A stretch of 50,112 bases of DNA from Gammaproteobacteria bacterium (GCA_024275115.1 JAJRZT010000114.1:1-50112); one strand, 5' to 3'; shown: positions 8,699 through 18,587, counted from the stretch's first letter. Numbers and translations are program-made. The notes: generated from the letters alone by a model not told the origin.

Positions 8699-8726
8699 AA
8701 CCGCCTGCCGGTGCAGGCGGTTTTTT
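8699..8726 (+). terminator. Rho-independent terminator after the metzincin-like gene
   Basis: The arms AACCGCCTGC (8699-8708) and GCAGGCGGTT (8713-8722) form a perfect ten-base stem with a four-base CGGT loop. They are followed by four more T, giving six T after the G-rich arm. It starts 18 bases after the stop codon. Confidence 0.9.
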
Positions 8727-8760
8727 GTAAGTCCGTTTAAAATTGAGATCAATTATATAT

Positions 8761-8859
8761 CGTCAACGGGGTATGCACCCCGCTGACGACCAAAGGGGAG
8801 AGCGCCGCTTCTCCCCTTTGGAAACCCCAACGGTTTTGTGCCCGCCGCAAGCGGACGGG
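8761..8859. repeat. Three consecutive GC-rich hairpins
   Basis: Hairpin one (8761-8788) has 12-base arms with one mismatch around an ATGC loop. Hairpin two (8790-8821) has perfect 12-base arms, CCAAAGGGGAGA and TCTCCCCTTTGG, around eight bases. Hairpin three (8841-8859) pairs CCCGCCGC with GCGGACGGG around AA with one bulged A. They fill the gap between convergent genes, are richer in GC than the surroundings and have no T tract of their own. They resemble REP-like or element-end repeats. Copy number cannot be assessed here. Confidence 0.6.
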
Positions 8860-8869
8860 GAATTTAGAT

Positions 8870-9292
8870 TTAAATTATCAACAAACCGGCAACGACAAAA
8901 CGATTTTCGGATACCAGTACATTAAAGGTGCGGCAGGCAGAAGCGGTATTCATCACTTCAACCCCAATACCGGCCTGATGAAAACACTGTAATGCTTGCT
9001 GGTCAGGGAAGGTCAGATTTTTGCCCGTACCAAGAATAACCAGCTCGGGTTGCTGCGATATCAGCACTTCAAAGCTTTCCAGCGACCATTCACTGACGGC
9101 ATTGTATTGCCACTGCTCGATAACCTGGTTAGGCGTGAGTATAAAACTGCTTTTCATGGACTGGATACGCTTGCCGGTCGTTTCGTTGTCCCCGTCTGTT
9201 TCCAGGTTGCCGGAAAGGGCAATATTGATCTCGCCACTGTTATAACTTTGAATGGCCAGTTTGTGGGTGGTTTCCAGGTTAAATTGCGTCAT
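8870..9292 (-). CDS. Mth938-like domain protein (DUF498)
   Basis: A 140-residue protein of the Mth938/Xcc1710/NDUFAF3-like fold. The conserved parts are [14 protein letters not shown] in the middle and [19 protein letters not shown] followed by VAGLL at the C-terminus. The human homologue NDUFAF3 assists complex I assembly, but the bacterial role is unknown. It is convergent with the metzincin-like gene and divergent from the aminotransferase gene, with about 45 bases before the nearest start of that gene's open frame. The sequence between contains two small AT-rich palindromic stretches. Confidence 0.8.
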   Translation of the reverse strand: MTQFNLETTHKLAIQSYNSGEINIALSGNLETDGDNETTGKRIQSMKSSFILTPNQVIEQWQYNAVSEWSLESFEVLISQQPELVILGTGKNLTFPDQQALQCFHQAGIGVEVMNTASACRTFNVLVSENRFVVAGLLII

Positions 9293-9417
9293 GCGCTAAT
9301 CTTCCTTTCCTTCAATTTATTGAAAAACAACGTTTTATGTTGAGGCGATTTTACGGCATAATGCATCGTTTATTCTATTTATCCGCAAATTTTTGCAAAA
9401 TAACAGGTTATCAGGCT

Positions 9418-10599
9418 TTGATTGAAGATTTTCCCCGAATAAACCGGCTTCCCCCCTATGTTTTTAACATTGTTAATGAGTTAAAGGCGGCGGCGCGGGC
9501 GCGTGGCGAAGATATTATCGATTTTGGGATGGGTAATCCGGATCAACCCACGCCAAAACATATTGTCGATAAGCTAGTGGAAGTGGCACAACGTCAGGAT
9601 ACGCATCGTTATTCCCTGTCGCGTGGTATTCCGCGGTTACGTCGGGCTATTTGTAAATGGTATAAATCACGTTTTGATGTGGATTTAGATCAGGAAACTG
9701 AAGCGATTGTCACCATTGGCTCAAAAGAGGGTTTAGCCCATCTGGCGATGGCAACGGTAGGGCCAGGCGATGCAGTACTGGTACCGAATCCTGCGTATCC
9801 AATTCACCCTTATGGTTTTATTATTGCCGGTGCCGATATTCGCCATGTGCAAATGACACCAGACACCGACTTTTTCGAAGAACTTGAAAAAGCGATTAAA
9901 GATTCCTGGCCAAAGCCAAAAATGCTGGTGCTGAACTTCCCCGGCAACCCAACCACCCAATGTGTGGAGTTGGACTTTTTTGAAAAAGTCGTGGCAATCG
10001 CCAAAGAACATGAAATTTGGGTAGTACATGATTTAGCCTATGCCGATATTGTTTTTGATGGTTATAAAGCGCCCTCTATTTTACAAGTACCCGGCGCGCG
10101 TGAAGTGGCGGTTGAATTCTTTTCACTATCAAAAAGCTATAACATGCCCGGTTGGCGAGTTGGTTTTATGGTGGGTAATTCAATATTGGTCGCAGCACTT
10201 GCCAGAATGAAGTCGTATTTAGATTATGGCATGTTCACACCCATTCAGGTTGCCGCGATTGCTGCATTAGAAGGGCCGCAGGAATGTGTTGCGGAAATCA
10301 GCGAAATGTACCGTAAGCGCCGAGACGTTTTATGCGAAGGCTTATGTGCATTGGGCTGGCAAGTTGAAAAACCAAAAGCGACCATGTTTGTCTGGGCACC
10401 TATTCCAGAACAATATAAACATTTAGGTTCGTTAGAGTTTTCAAAACTATTATTAAAAGAAGCGAAGGTCGCGGTGTCACCCGGTATTGGCTTTGGTGAT
10501 TATGGTGACAACTATGTGCGCTTTGGCTTGATTGAAAATGAACACCGCACCCGTCAGGCGATTCGTGGTATCCGTGATATGTTTCGGATAGAAGATTGA
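9418..10599 (+). CDS. alaC: Glutamate-pyruvate aminotransferase AlaC
   Basis: A fold-type I PLP-dependent aminotransferase making alanine from pyruvate and glutamate. It has the AlaC signatures [26 protein letters not shown] and the PLP-lysine motif [14 protein letters not shown], and matches E. coli AlaC almost end to end. I start it at TTG 9418 ([13 protein letters not shown], 393 residues) because homology begins there and AGG lies about 11 bases upstream. The frame is open back to ATG 9337 (420 residues), but those 27 residues do not resemble the family. It is followed closely by hom, so the two probably share a transcript. Confidence 0.88.
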   Translation: MIEDFPRINRLPPYVFNIVNELKAAARARGEDIIDFGMGNPDQPTPKHIVDKLVEVAQRQDTHRYSLSRGIPRLRRAICKWYKSRFDVDLDQETEAIVTIGSKEGLAHLAMATVGPGDAVLVPNPAYPIHPYGFIIAGADIRHVQMTPDTDFFEELEKAIKDSWPKPKMLVLNFPGNPTTQCVELDFFEKVVAIAKEHEIWVVHDLAYADIVFDGYKAPSILQVPGAREVAVEFFSLSKSYNMPGWRVGFMVGNSILVAALARMKSYLDYGMFTPIQVAAIAALEGPQECVAEISEMYRKRRDVLCEGLCALGWQVEKPKATMFVWAPIPEQYKHLGSLEFSKLLLKEAKVAVSPGIGFGDYGDNYVRFGLIENEHRTRQAIRGIRDMFRIED

Positions 10600-10622
10600 A
10601 TTAAGTAATTTTTAAGATTGAT

Positions 10623-11951
10623 ATGAAAGAGGTTATGGTTTTGAAACCAGTAAAAATAGGTGTTTTAGGTTTAGGTACCGTCGGTAGTGGAACTGTTAAT
10701 GTTCTACAACGTAATGCAGATGAAATTTCTCGACGTGCAGGTCGCGGTATTGAAGTGAGTTATGCAACTGCACGCGACATTAATAAAAAACGCGACTGTG
10801 ATGTCTCTGCGATTAATGTGGTTGCTGATCCGAATGAAGTGGTGAGCAATACCGATATTGATATTGTTGTTGAACTGATTGGCGGTGATACATTAGCAAA
10901 AGATCTGGTTTTAAAAGCAATAGCAAATGGCAAGCATGTTGTTACTGCAAATAAAGCTTTAATTGCAAAACACGGCAACGAAATTTTTGCCGCTGCACAG
11001 GCCAAAGGGGTTATGGTTGCGTTTGAAGCGGCGGTTGCCGGTGGCATTCCAATTATTAAAGCCATTCGTGAAGGACTGGCGGGTAACTCAATAGAGTGGT
11101 TGGCCGGTATTATTAATGGTACAGGTAATTTTATTTTAACCGAAATGCGTGATAAAGGCCGTGACTTTGCAGACGTGTTAGCTGAAGCGCAAGCATTAGG
11201 TTATGCCGAAGCCGATCCTACTTTTGATGTTGAAGGGATTGATGCGGCGCATAAGCTCACCATTCTTGCCTCGATTGCTTTTGGTATTCCTTTGCAGTTT
11301 GAAGCGGCTTATACCGAAGGTATCAGCAAAGTGTCGCAAGAGGATGTGACTTACGCAGAAGAGTTAGGGTATCGGATTAAACATTTAGGTATTAGCCGCC
11401 GGACAGCAGAGGGTATTGAATTGCGTGTACACCCAACGCTTATTCCTGAGCGCCGCTTAATAGCAAATGTAGACGGCGTAATGAATGCTGTTTTAGTACA
11501 GGGCGATGCCGTTGGCCCGACACTTTATTACGGTGCGGGTGCCGGTGCAGAACCCACAGCCTCAGCAGTTGTTGCTGATATTGTGGATGTGGTCCGAGTG
11601 TTAACCAGCGACCCGGATAATCGTGTGCCTCATTTAGCCTTCCAGGCCGATGCCTTGTCAGACATTGCTATATTGCCGATGGAAAAAGTTGAAACAGCCT
11701 ATTACCTACGTATGCAAGCTGACGATAAACCCGGTGTGCTGGCGGATGTTACCCGTATTTTGGGCGAAAAAGAAATCAGCATCGAAGCCATTATTCAAAA
11801 AGAACCGATGGCCGGTTCAGATAAAGCCAATATTATTATCTTAACGCATCGCGTATTGGAAAATAATATGAACCAGGCGTTGAGTGAAGTAGAGGCGCTC
11901 AATACCATTCAAGGTGAAGTAACACGGATACGTGTTGAAAACCTGGGATAA
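10623..11951 (+). CDS. hom: Homoserine dehydrogenase
   Basis: A 442-residue monofunctional homoserine dehydrogenase, which reduces aspartate semialdehyde to homoserine in threonine and methionine synthesis. The N-terminal dinucleotide-binding GVLGLGTVGSGT, the catalytic-domain GIINGTGNFILTEM and EADPTFDVEGIDAAHKL, and a C-terminal ACT domain (KPGVLADVTRILGEKEISIE) are all seen. The ACT domain implies allosteric feedback, probably by threonine. In-frame ATG 10635 and TTG 10641 are alternative starts; the homologous core begins at LKPVKIG. It is followed by thrC after a short repeat. Confidence 0.95.
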   Translation: MKEVMVLKPVKIGVLGLGTVGSGTVNVLQRNADEISRRAGRGIEVSYATARDINKKRDCDVSAINVVADPNEVVSNTDIDIVVELIGGDTLAKDLVLKAIANGKHVVTANKALIAKHGNEIFAAAQAKGVMVAFEAAVAGGIPIIKAIREGLAGNSIEWLAGIINGTGNFILTEMRDKGRDFADVLAEAQALGYAEADPTFDVEGIDAAHKLTILASIAFGIPLQFEAAYTEGISKVSQEDVTYAEELGYRIKHLGISRRTAEGIELRVHPTLIPERRLIANVDGVMNAVLVQGDAVGPTLYYGAGAGAEPTASAVVADIVDVVRVLTSDPDNRVPHLAFQADALSDIAILPMEKVETAYYLRMQADDKPGVLADVTRILGEKEISIEAIIQKEPMAGSDKANIIILTHRVLENNMNQALSEVEALNTIQGEVTRIRVENLG

Positions 11952-11960
11952 CAAATGAAG

Positions 11961-11995
11961 CTGTCATTGCGAGCGATAGCGTGGCAATCTGACAG
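11961..11995. repeat. REP-like palindrome between hom and thrC
   Basis: CTGTCATTGC at 11961-11970 pairs imperfectly with GCAATCTGACAG at 11984-11995, enclosing GAGCGATAGCGTG. The motif TCATTGCGAGCG...GCGTGGCAATCTGA matches a short dispersed intergenic repeat that I have seen in many proteobacterial genomes. It lies in the transcribed spacer of the hom-thrC operon, so it would form an RNA hairpin. Confidence 0.65.
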
Positions 11996-12038
11996 TGTTA
12001 GAGATTAAATATAAAGCTTAGTTTTCGGAGAAAATAAA

Positions 12039-13115
12039 ATGACCATGCGTCCTCGTTATACCGGTTTAATTGACAGATACCGCGATCGCCTTCCAGTACA
12101 TGACGATACGCGCATTATTAGTTTAGGCGAAGGTAATACACCGTTAATTCGCTTAAACAATATCCCGCGTATCATTGGCAAAGATGTTGATATCTATGTG
12201 AAGTACGAAGGTTTAAACCCAACTGGCTCGTTTAAAGATCGTGGCATGACCATGGCTGTGACTAAAGCCGTTGAAGAAGGCAGCAAAGCCATTATTTGTG
12301 CTTCAACCGGTAACACCTCAGCAGCAGCGGCAGCGTATGCAGCGCGTGCTGGCATTACCGCTTTTGTATTAATTCCCGAAGGTAAAATTGCACTCGGCAA
12401 ACTTGCGCAAGCAATGATGCACGGTGCCAGCGTATTGCAAATTAACGGCAACTTTGATGTCGGTATGCAACTAGTAAAAGAAGTCGGTGAAGATGCACCG
12501 GTTACTATTGTAAACTCAATTAATCCTTTCCGTTTGCAAGGCCAAAAAACAGCCGCCTTTGAAATTTTAGAAGAGCTCGGCTGCGCCCCCGACTTCCATT
12601 GTATTCCGGTTGGCAATGCCGGTAACATCACTGCACACTGGATGGGTTACTCGGAATATCATGAGCATGGCATTGTAAATTCACGTCCTAAAATGGTGGG
12701 TTATCAGGCGGCTGGCTCAGCACCGTTTATGCGCGGTGAAATGGTCGACGATCCGGATACGGTTGCTACAGCTATTCGTATTGGTCACCCACAAAGCTGG
12801 GACAAAGCCTGGGTTGTTAAAGAAGAATCCGTTGGCTGGTTTGATGAATGCACAGATGAAGAAATTTTAAAAACACAAAAACTGTTAGCTATGAATGAAG
12901 GTGTTTTTTGTGAACCCGCATCGGCAACATCATTGGCTGGTGCTTTAAAAGATATTGAAACAGGCAAGATCCCGGAAGGCAGTAAAATTGTTTGTACTTT
13001 AACCGGTCATGGTTTAAAAGATCCGGATACCGCGATTAAACAAAGTGCGCCGGTGTTAACTGTTAAGGCAACGCGTGACGAAGTGACTAAAGCTATTCTG
13101 GATAATATGGCGTAA
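12039..13115 (+). CDS. thrC: Threonine synthase
   Basis: A 358-residue PLP enzyme converting O-phosphohomoserine to threonine, of the short form. The PLP lysine is Lys66 in NPTGSFKDRGMT. The phosphate-binding glycine loop lies in the GNAGN segment near residue 195, and ASTGNTSAAAAAYA is the substrate loop. The start has CGGAG upstream with good spacing. It completes the last step of the pathway begun by hom immediately upstream. Confidence 0.95.
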   Translation: MTMRPRYTGLIDRYRDRLPVHDDTRIISLGEGNTPLIRLNNIPRIIGKDVDIYVKYEGLNPTGSFKDRGMTMAVTKAVEEGSKAIICASTGNTSAAAAAYAARAGITAFVLIPEGKIALGKLAQAMMHGASVLQINGNFDVGMQLVKEVGEDAPVTIVNSINPFRLQGQKTAAFEILEELGCAPDFHCIPVGNAGNITAHWMGYSEYHEHGIVNSRPKMVGYQAAGSAPFMRGEMVDDPDTVATAIRIGHPQSWDKAWVVKEESVGWFDECTDEEILKTQKLLAMNEGVFCEPASATSLAGALKDIETGKIPEGSKIVCTLTGHGLKDPDTAIKQSAPVLTVKATRDEVTKAILDNMA

Positions 13116-13128
13116 TTGTCCCAGGCAC

Positions 13129-14922
13129 GTGACATTTAACAGCTCAAAATCACAACGCAAAGTTTGTCGGCGACAACAGCCTGAAACGCTCCCTGATTTT
13201 TTATCCGCACTGCCACCTGTTCTTGCGCGTGTTTATAGCACACGTAATATTCAGTCGGCATCCGAGTTAGATAATTCTCTTAAAGGTTTGTTGCCTTATC
13301 AAAGTTTAAAAGGAATGGACGCTGCAGTCACTTTATTAATGGCTGCCTTGCAAGATAATGCAGCCATTATGATAGTGGGCGACTTTGATGCCGATGGCGC
13401 AACCAGTACCGTTGTTGCGATTCGTGCTTTGCGCTTAATGGGGCATTCGAATGTAACGTATTTAGTACCCAACCGTTTTAAATATGGATACGGACTAACC
13501 CCCGAGATTGTTGATGTGGCGCAACAATCGAAGCCGGATATTATTATTACCGTTGATAATGGCATTGCAAGCATAGACGGGGTTGAGCGCGCTAAGCAAT
13601 ACGGTATTAAAGTGTTAGTCACCGATCATCATCTGCCCGCAGACACATTACCCGATGCTGATGCTATCGTTAACCCTAATCAAGTGGGTGATACATTTAA
13701 GTGTAAGTCGACTGCGGGTGTTGGTGTTATTTTTTATACCATGCTGGCGTTACGTGCCGCCTTGCGGGATAAGGGCTGGTTTACAACTGAACGCCCGGAA
13801 CCAAATCTGGCTGAGTTGCTGGATTTAGTTGCACTCGGTACGGTTGCCGATGTGGTACCGCTGGAACACAATAATCGAATTTTAGTTGCACAGGGTATTG
13901 CACGTATTCGGGCGGGTAAAGTGTCTGCCGGGTTAAACGCACTGATTAAAGTGGCAGGGCGAAATGCACAACAGCTAAAAGCATCGGACATGGGTTTTTC
14001 GATCGCACCACGAATTAATGCCGCGGGTCGTTTGGACGATATGTCGATTGGTATCGAGTGTTTGCTTTGTGATGATGCCGTTCATGCTACAGCGATAGCG
14101 ACCCAGCTTGATTCATTAAATTATTCGCGGCGTGAAATTGAAGATGAGATGAAGCAGCAGGCTTTTAAACTTCTGGGCGACATATTAAAATCTGAAACAA
14201 GTAATATTGATGCGACGGATGCTGTTCCTGCTGCATTGTGTTTATATCAACAAGACTGGCATGAAGGTGTGATAGGGATACTGGCCTCGAGAATCAAAGA
14301 ACATTTCCATCGCCCGGTGATTGCTTTTGCGCTCTCAAATAACGGCTCAAAAGAAGAAACGTTAAAAGGTTCGGCGCGTTCTATTCAGGGTTTGCATTTG
14401 CGTGATGTGTTAGATGAAGTTTCTAAAAAATACCCGCACTTAATTGAAAAATTTGGTGGCCACGCCATGGCGGCAGGTTTAACGTTAAAGAAAAAAAACT
14501 TAAACGAATTTAAAAAGGCTTTTGTGCAACAAGTTAATACGCATTTAACTGAAGATAAACTAAAAAATATATTGTTAACTGACGGTAGTTTAAATGAGGA
14601 TGAACTTAATTTGGATATGGCTGAATTAATACAAAATGCCGGGCCGTGGGGGCAGAATTTTCCTGAACCAGTATTTGAGGGGCAGTTTGATGTTATTGAA
14701 AAACGTATCGTGGGTGAAAAACATTTGAAATTAGTATTGGGTTATTCAGCAGCCGATTCGATTCAACAAAACACAATCGATGCGATTGCCTTTAATGTCA
14801 CCGATGAAAGCTGGCCTGCTGATGTTAGCCGTGTGGATACTGTTTATCGACTCGATGTCAATGAGTTTAGAGGTAATCGCACAGCGCAGTTAATGGTGGA
14901 ACAGATTGCGCCTGTGGTTTAA
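13129..14922 (+). CDS. recJ: Single-stranded-DNA exonuclease RecJ
   Basis: A 597-residue 5'-3' ssDNA exonuclease acting in recombination and mismatch repair. The DHH-family motifs are DFDADG (85-90), VDNG and TDHH (165-168), with the DHHA1 motif FGGHAMAAGL (about residue 444). A C-terminal OB-like domain follows. It starts with GTG at 13129, 13 bases after the thrC stop, with a poorly spaced CCAGG as ribosome site, so coupling to thrC is plausible. The hom-thrC-recJ order is also seen in Pseudomonas. Confidence 0.94.
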   Translation: MTFNSSKSQRKVCRRQQPETLPDFLSALPPVLARVYSTRNIQSASELDNSLKGLLPYQSLKGMDAAVTLLMAALQDNAAIMIVGDFDADGATSTVVAIRALRLMGHSNVTYLVPNRFKYGYGLTPEIVDVAQQSKPDIIITVDNGIASIDGVERAKQYGIKVLVTDHHLPADTLPDADAIVNPNQVGDTFKCKSTAGVGVIFYTMLALRAALRDKGWFTTERPEPNLAELLDLVALGTVADVVPLEHNNRILVAQGIARIRAGKVSAGLNALIKVAGRNAQQLKASDMGFSIAPRINAAGRLDDMSIGIECLLCDDAVHATAIATQLDSLNYSRREIEDEMKQQAFKLLGDILKSETSNIDATDAVPAALCLYQQDWHEGVIGILASRIKEHFHRPVIAFALSNNGSKEETLKGSARSIQGLHLRDVLDEVSKKYPHLIEKFGGHAMAAGLTLKKKNLNEFKKAFVQQVNTHLTEDKLKNILLTDGSLNEDELNLDMAELIQNAGPWGQNFPEPVFEGQFDVIEKRIVGEKHLKLVLGYSAADSIQQNTIDAIAFNVTDESWPADVSRVDTVYRLDVNEFRGNRTAQLMVEQIAPVV

Positions 14923-14971
14923 CCTTGCCGAGTATAATAAAGTAGTTATATAAAAATTTAGAGAATATAAA

Positions 14972-16070
14972 ATGCTAGAAATTAATGCTATTAAAACTAG
15001 AATAAAAGAACTGCAACAGCGAAATGCGGTGCTTAGGGGGTATCTTTGACTTTGACCTTAAGAGTGAACGATTAATCGAAGTTGAACGAGAGTTAGAAGT
15101 GCCTGAAGTCTGGGATAAACCGGAATATGCTCAGGAGCTAGGACGTGAACGTGCTAGTTTAGAAAAAGTCGTACACGGTTTGAAAAAAATTGAAGAGAGT
15201 CTAACCGATGCAGCTGAACTGCTTGACATGGCGCAGGAAGAAGATGACGCGGATACCGTCGATGCAGTGATTGCTGATTTAGATGTCCAGGAAAAGATAC
15301 TGGCTGATTTGGAATTTCAGCGTATGTTTTGCGGTCAGCTGGATATGAATAACGCCTTCCTCGATATTCAGTCCGGCTCCGGTGGCACCGAGGCACAGGA
15401 CTGGGCTGATATGTTATTGCGCATGTACTTACGATGGGGTGAGCGCAAAGGGTTTAAAACCGAATTAATGGAAGTCTCTGATGGCGATGTGGCTGGAATT
15501 AAAAGTGCCACCATAAAATACACCGGTGAATACGCATTTGGCTTGTTGCGCACAGAAACAGGTGTGCACCGGTTAGTACGCAAGTCACCGTTTGATTCAG
15601 GTAGCCGTCGCCATACTTCTTTCGCTTCGGTTTTTGTTTACCCGGAAGTGGATGACAATATCGAAATTGAAATTAATATGTCCGATGTTCGGGTAGACAC
15701 CTATCGCGCCAGCGGGGCGGGTGGCCAGCATGTTAATAAAACCGATTCGGCTGTACGGCTAACCCACATTCCCTCCGGTATTGTTGTACAATGCCAGAAT
15801 CAACGCTCGCAACATCAAAATAAAGACAATGCGATGAATCAGCTTCGTGCAAAATTGTATGAAATGGAAATGTTGAAAAAAAATGAAGACAAGCAGGCAA
15901 TGGAAGATTCAAAAACAGACATTGGTTGGGGTAGCCAGATCCGTTCTTATGTGCTCGATCAGTCACGGATTAAAGATTTAAGAACCAATATAGAAACGTC
16001 TAATACTCAAGCGGTGCTTGATGGTGATATAGATAAGTTTATTGAAGCCAGTTTGAAAAGTGGTTTGTAG
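14972..16070 (+). CDS. prfB: Peptide chain release factor 2 (programmed +1 frameshift)
   Basis: Release factor 2 recognises UAA and UGA. It is read in two frames: 25 codons from ATG 14972 to CTT 15044-15046, then a +1 shift past the in-frame TGA (15047-15049) to continue at GAC 15048. The joined product is 365 residues, exactly the E. coli length. The specificity motif SPF ([10 protein letters not shown]) and the catalytic GGQ ([14 protein letters not shown]) are present. Annotation as an ORF starting at 15024 would miss the true N-terminus. lysS follows after about 75 bases, as is usual. Confidence 0.97.
15035..15050 (+). promoter_or_regulatory. prfB autoregulatory frameshift site
   Basis: AGGGGGTATCTTTGAC contains the internal Shine-Dalgarno-like AGGGGG, three bases of spacing, the slippery CTT and the stop TGA followed by C. 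This is the canonical RF2 frameshift cassette. Low RF2 slows termination at the TGA and favours the shift, so the protein controls its own synthesis. Confidence 0.95.
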
Positions 16071-16085
16071 AGTTTAAATTAAGGC

Positions 16086-16113
16086 CATTATTCTCGCCTT
16101 TGCGGGAATGATG
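16086..16113. repeat. Hairpin repeat between prfB and lysS
   Basis: CATTATTCTCGC (16086-16097) pairs with GCGGGAATGATG (16102-16113) across a four-base loop, using two G-U pairs in RNA. The sequence resembles the widespread TCATTCCCGC-type dispersed repeat. No T tract follows, so it is not a classical terminator. Confidence 0.5.
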
Positions 16114-16145
16114 AGAAACACAAGATATATAAACAGAGAAGCAAG

Positions 16146-17660
16146 ATGTCAGATAATAAATCTCAAAATAACACCGAACAAACAGTTGATGAAAATAAAC
16201 TTATCGTTGAGCGCCGCGAAAAATTAAAAGTTCTTCGTGAAAATGGCAATGCCTTCCCGAATGACTTTCGTCGTAATGTGGTTGCCGGAGAACTGCATGC
16301 TGAGTATGGTGAAAAAACAAAAGAAGAATTAGAAGCAACCCCCATTCGAGTTAAAGTCGCCGGTCGTATGATGGCGCAACGTATTATGGGTAAGTCCAGC
16401 TTTGCCAGTTTGCAGGATATGTCGGGTTCCATTCAACTTTATGTTTCACGCGATGACTTACCGGAAGGTTTTTATAACCAGCAATTTAAGAAATGGGATC
16501 TTGGCGATATTATTGCGGCAGAAGGCACCATGTATAAAACAAATAAAGGCGAGCTGTCTGTTAAAGTCGAAGATATACGTTTGTTGACAAAAGCATTACG
16601 TCCGTTGCCGGATAAATTTAAAGGCTTAACCGATCATGAAATCCGTTATCGCCAACGCTATCTTGATTTAATTATGAATGAAGACTCACGTAAAACATTC
16701 CAGCTGCGTTCAAAAATTGTATCGCATATTCGCGAATTTTTAACTAAAAAAGATTTTCTTGAAGTTGAAACACCGATGATGCAGGTGATCCCCGGTGGCG
16801 CAACAGCAAAACCATTTACCACTTACCATAATGCACTGGATATGGATTTATATTTGCGGATTGCGCCGGAGCTTTATTTAAAACGTCTGGTTGTCGGCGG
16901 CTTTGAAAAAGTCTTTGAAATAAATCGCAATTTCCGAAACGAAGGTTTATCAAGCAGGCATAACCCGGAATTTACCATGATTGAATTTTATGAAGCGTAT
17001 GCCGATTATAATGACTTAATGGATATAACTGAAAGTATGTTGCGTTCGATTGCGGAGAATGTCATCGGTAATACCAAAATAAAATATCAGGATGATGAAT
17101 ATGACTTTGCTAAACCCTTTGTACGCATGACGGTGAAAGAGTCTATTCTACATTTTAATTCAGATATCACTGAAACGGAATTAGACGACATTGAAAAAGC
17201 AAAAGCCATTGCACTCCGTTTAGATATTCCATTAAAAGATTCTTATGGTTTAGGAAAGATTCAAATTGAAATTTTTGAGAAAACCGTTGAACATCGTTTA
17301 ATTGATCCGACATTTATTACCGCTTACCCAACCGAAGTGTCGCCACTAGCAAGGCGCAATGATGACAATCCGTTTGTAACGGATCGTTTCGAATTTTTTG
17401 TGGGGGGGCGTGAAATTGCCAATGGCTTCTCTGAGTTAAATGATGCCGAAGATCAGGCTGAGCGTTTTAAAGCACAAGTACAGGAAAAAGAAGCCGGTGA
17501 CGATGAAGCGATGTTTTTTGATGAAGATTATGTTGTTGCTTTAGAACACGGTATGCCACCGACAGCGGGTGAGGGGATTGGTATTGACCGTCTAGTGATG
17601 TTATTTACCAACTCACCGTCTATCCGTGATGTATTGCTATTCCCTCACATGCGATTATAG
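16146..17660 (+). CDS. lysS: Lysyl-tRNA synthetase (class II)
   Basis: A 504-residue class IIb aminoacyl-tRNA synthetase. An N-terminal OB-fold anticodon-binding domain (about 65-180) precedes the catalytic core. Motif 1 is around [15 protein letters not shown], motif 2 is [19 protein letters not shown] and motif 3 is [11 protein letters not shown] near the C-terminus. It lies directly after prfB, as in E. coli. The short hairpin TAGTTAAC...GTTAACTA at 17658-17682 spans its stop and the stop of the convergent HDOD gene. Confidence 0.97.
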   Translation: MSDNKSQNNTEQTVDENKLIVERREKLKVLRENGNAFPNDFRRNVVAGELHAEYGEKTKEELEATPIRVKVAGRMMAQRIMGKSSFASLQDMSGSIQLYVSRDDLPEGFYNQQFKKWDLGDIIAAEGTMYKTNKGELSVKVEDIRLLTKALRPLPDKFKGLTDHEIRYRQRYLDLIMNEDSRKTFQLRSKIVSHIREFLTKKDFLEVETPMMQVIPGGATAKPFTTYHNALDMDLYLRIAPELYLKRLVVGGFEKVFEINRNFRNEGLSSRHNPEFTMIEFYEAYADYNDLMDITESMLRSIAENVIGNTKIKYQDDEYDFAKPFVRMTVKESILHFNSDITETELDDIEKAKAIALRLDIPLKDSYGLGKIQIEIFEKTVEHRLIDPTFITAYPTEVSPLARRNDDNPFVTDRFEFFVGGREIANGFSELNDAEDQAERFKAQVQEKEAGDDEAMFFDEDYVVALEHGMPPTAGEGIGIDRLVMLFTNSPSIRDVLLFPHMRL

Positions 17661-17675
17661 TTAACCTCAACTTCG

Positions 17676-18530
17676 TTAACTAGCCAGCGCATTTTGCATG
17701 GCGGCAATATCTTCGCTGGTTTCATCCATTTCAATCACGTTCACATCTGCTGTAAGTCCCAACTTCTGAAAAGCTGGAATGGTGTTCCAGTCCAGTTGAG
17801 TGTGGGGATGATCACTGCCTATCATGCTTTGCAGATTGGCAACGGTAATAATGTCAACGTAATCAATATCGCCACCGGAATTGCGGCTTAAGTTTTCATG
17901 TTCCGAGGCTACGGCAACGAGTTCCGGTGGAAAATTCCATTTATCCAATATACGTTCGCCAATGCGGCAATGGGTGTCGGAGATAATTTTATCGAGCAGA
18001 GTTGTATTTTCTAAAATCTCGGGCACTTCTTCAACACGGCTTAGAATAGGCAATGCGCCAATGTCATGCACTAGCCCACCTAATAACGATATATCAGATT
18101 TTAAATTTGTAAATTGTGTGGTTAGAGCACTTGCGATAGCCGCAACCTGGGTGCTGTGTTCCCATAAATTGCGTAGCCGTTTATCGGTTGCATCCGAGGT
18201 TGCCTGAAACATTTGTTCCATTACAATACTGGTTACTAAATTACGTACCATATTGCTGCCCATTCGGGTCACGGCTGCTTCAACGGAGTCAATTGTACGG
18301 GTGGTTCGGAGTAACGGGCTATTCGATACCTGAATTAACCGGGCAGAAAGGGCGGCATCGGTGGTAATGATTTTACTGACATCAGCGAGTGACTTGTCTT
18401 CATCAGCGAGTGTATCGCGTACGCGCAGTGCTACTTCGGGTAACGTTGGCAGCACCAGCGTTTCATTGTCTAAATCTCGTAATAATTCATTGATAAACTT
18501 TTCGGCAATTTTGTCAGACATCCATCTCAC
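17676..18530 (-). CDS. HDOD-domain signalling protein
   Basis: A 284-residue protein made almost wholly of an HDOD domain, a non-catalytic relative of HD phosphohydrolases found in bacterial signalling. LPTLPEVALRVRDTLAD and IITTDAALSARLIQVSNSP are typical of the N-terminal half, and GGLVHDIGALPIL keeps an HD pair in the second half. No second domain is fused, so its partners are unknown. A downstream ATG (MSDK, 18519-18521) is an alternative start. It is convergent with lysS and about 57 bases downstream of ygfZ on the same strand, so co-transcription is possible. Confidence 0.85.
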   Translation of the reverse strand: MRWMSDKIAEKFINELLRDLDNETLVLPTLPEVALRVRDTLADEDKSLADVSKIITTDAALSARLIQVSNSPLLRTTRTIDSVEAAVTRMGSNMVRNLVTSIVMEQMFQATSDATDKRLRNLWEHSTQVAAIASALTTQFTNLKSDISLLGGLVHDIGALPILSRVEEVPEILENTTLLDKIISDTHCRIGERILDKWNFPPELVAVASEHENLSRNSGGDIDYVDIITVANLQSMIGSDHPHTQLDWNTIPAFQKLGLTADVNVIEMDETSEDIAAMQNALAS

Positions 18531-18587
18531 CCAATTTACTATTTAACTGGACTTTATATCGGCCAGACTGACGCTAGCTTAAGGTTT

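Noticed and set aside
8743-8925. A 60-codon open frame across the GC-rich hairpins.
   Set aside because: Its sequence comes from palindromic repeats, it lacks a ribosome site and resembles no protein.
10600-10622. A threonine-responsive leader or riboswitch before hom.
   Set aside because: Only 23 bases separate alaC and hom, too short for a leader peptide or riboswitch.
12194-12631. A 145-codon minus-strand frame inside thrC.
   Set aside because: It is antisense to conserved PLP-enzyme motifs, with no promoter or family match.
15024-15049. prfB as a gene beginning at 15024 with a lost N-terminus.
   Set aside because: The upstream 25 codons from 14972 and the canonical frameshift site explain the break; the gene is not truncated.
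17658-17682. Bidirectional terminator between lysS and the HDOD gene.
   Set aside because: The eight-base stem TAGTTAAC/GTTAACTA is AT-rich and lacks a T tract, so termination is not supported beyond speculation.
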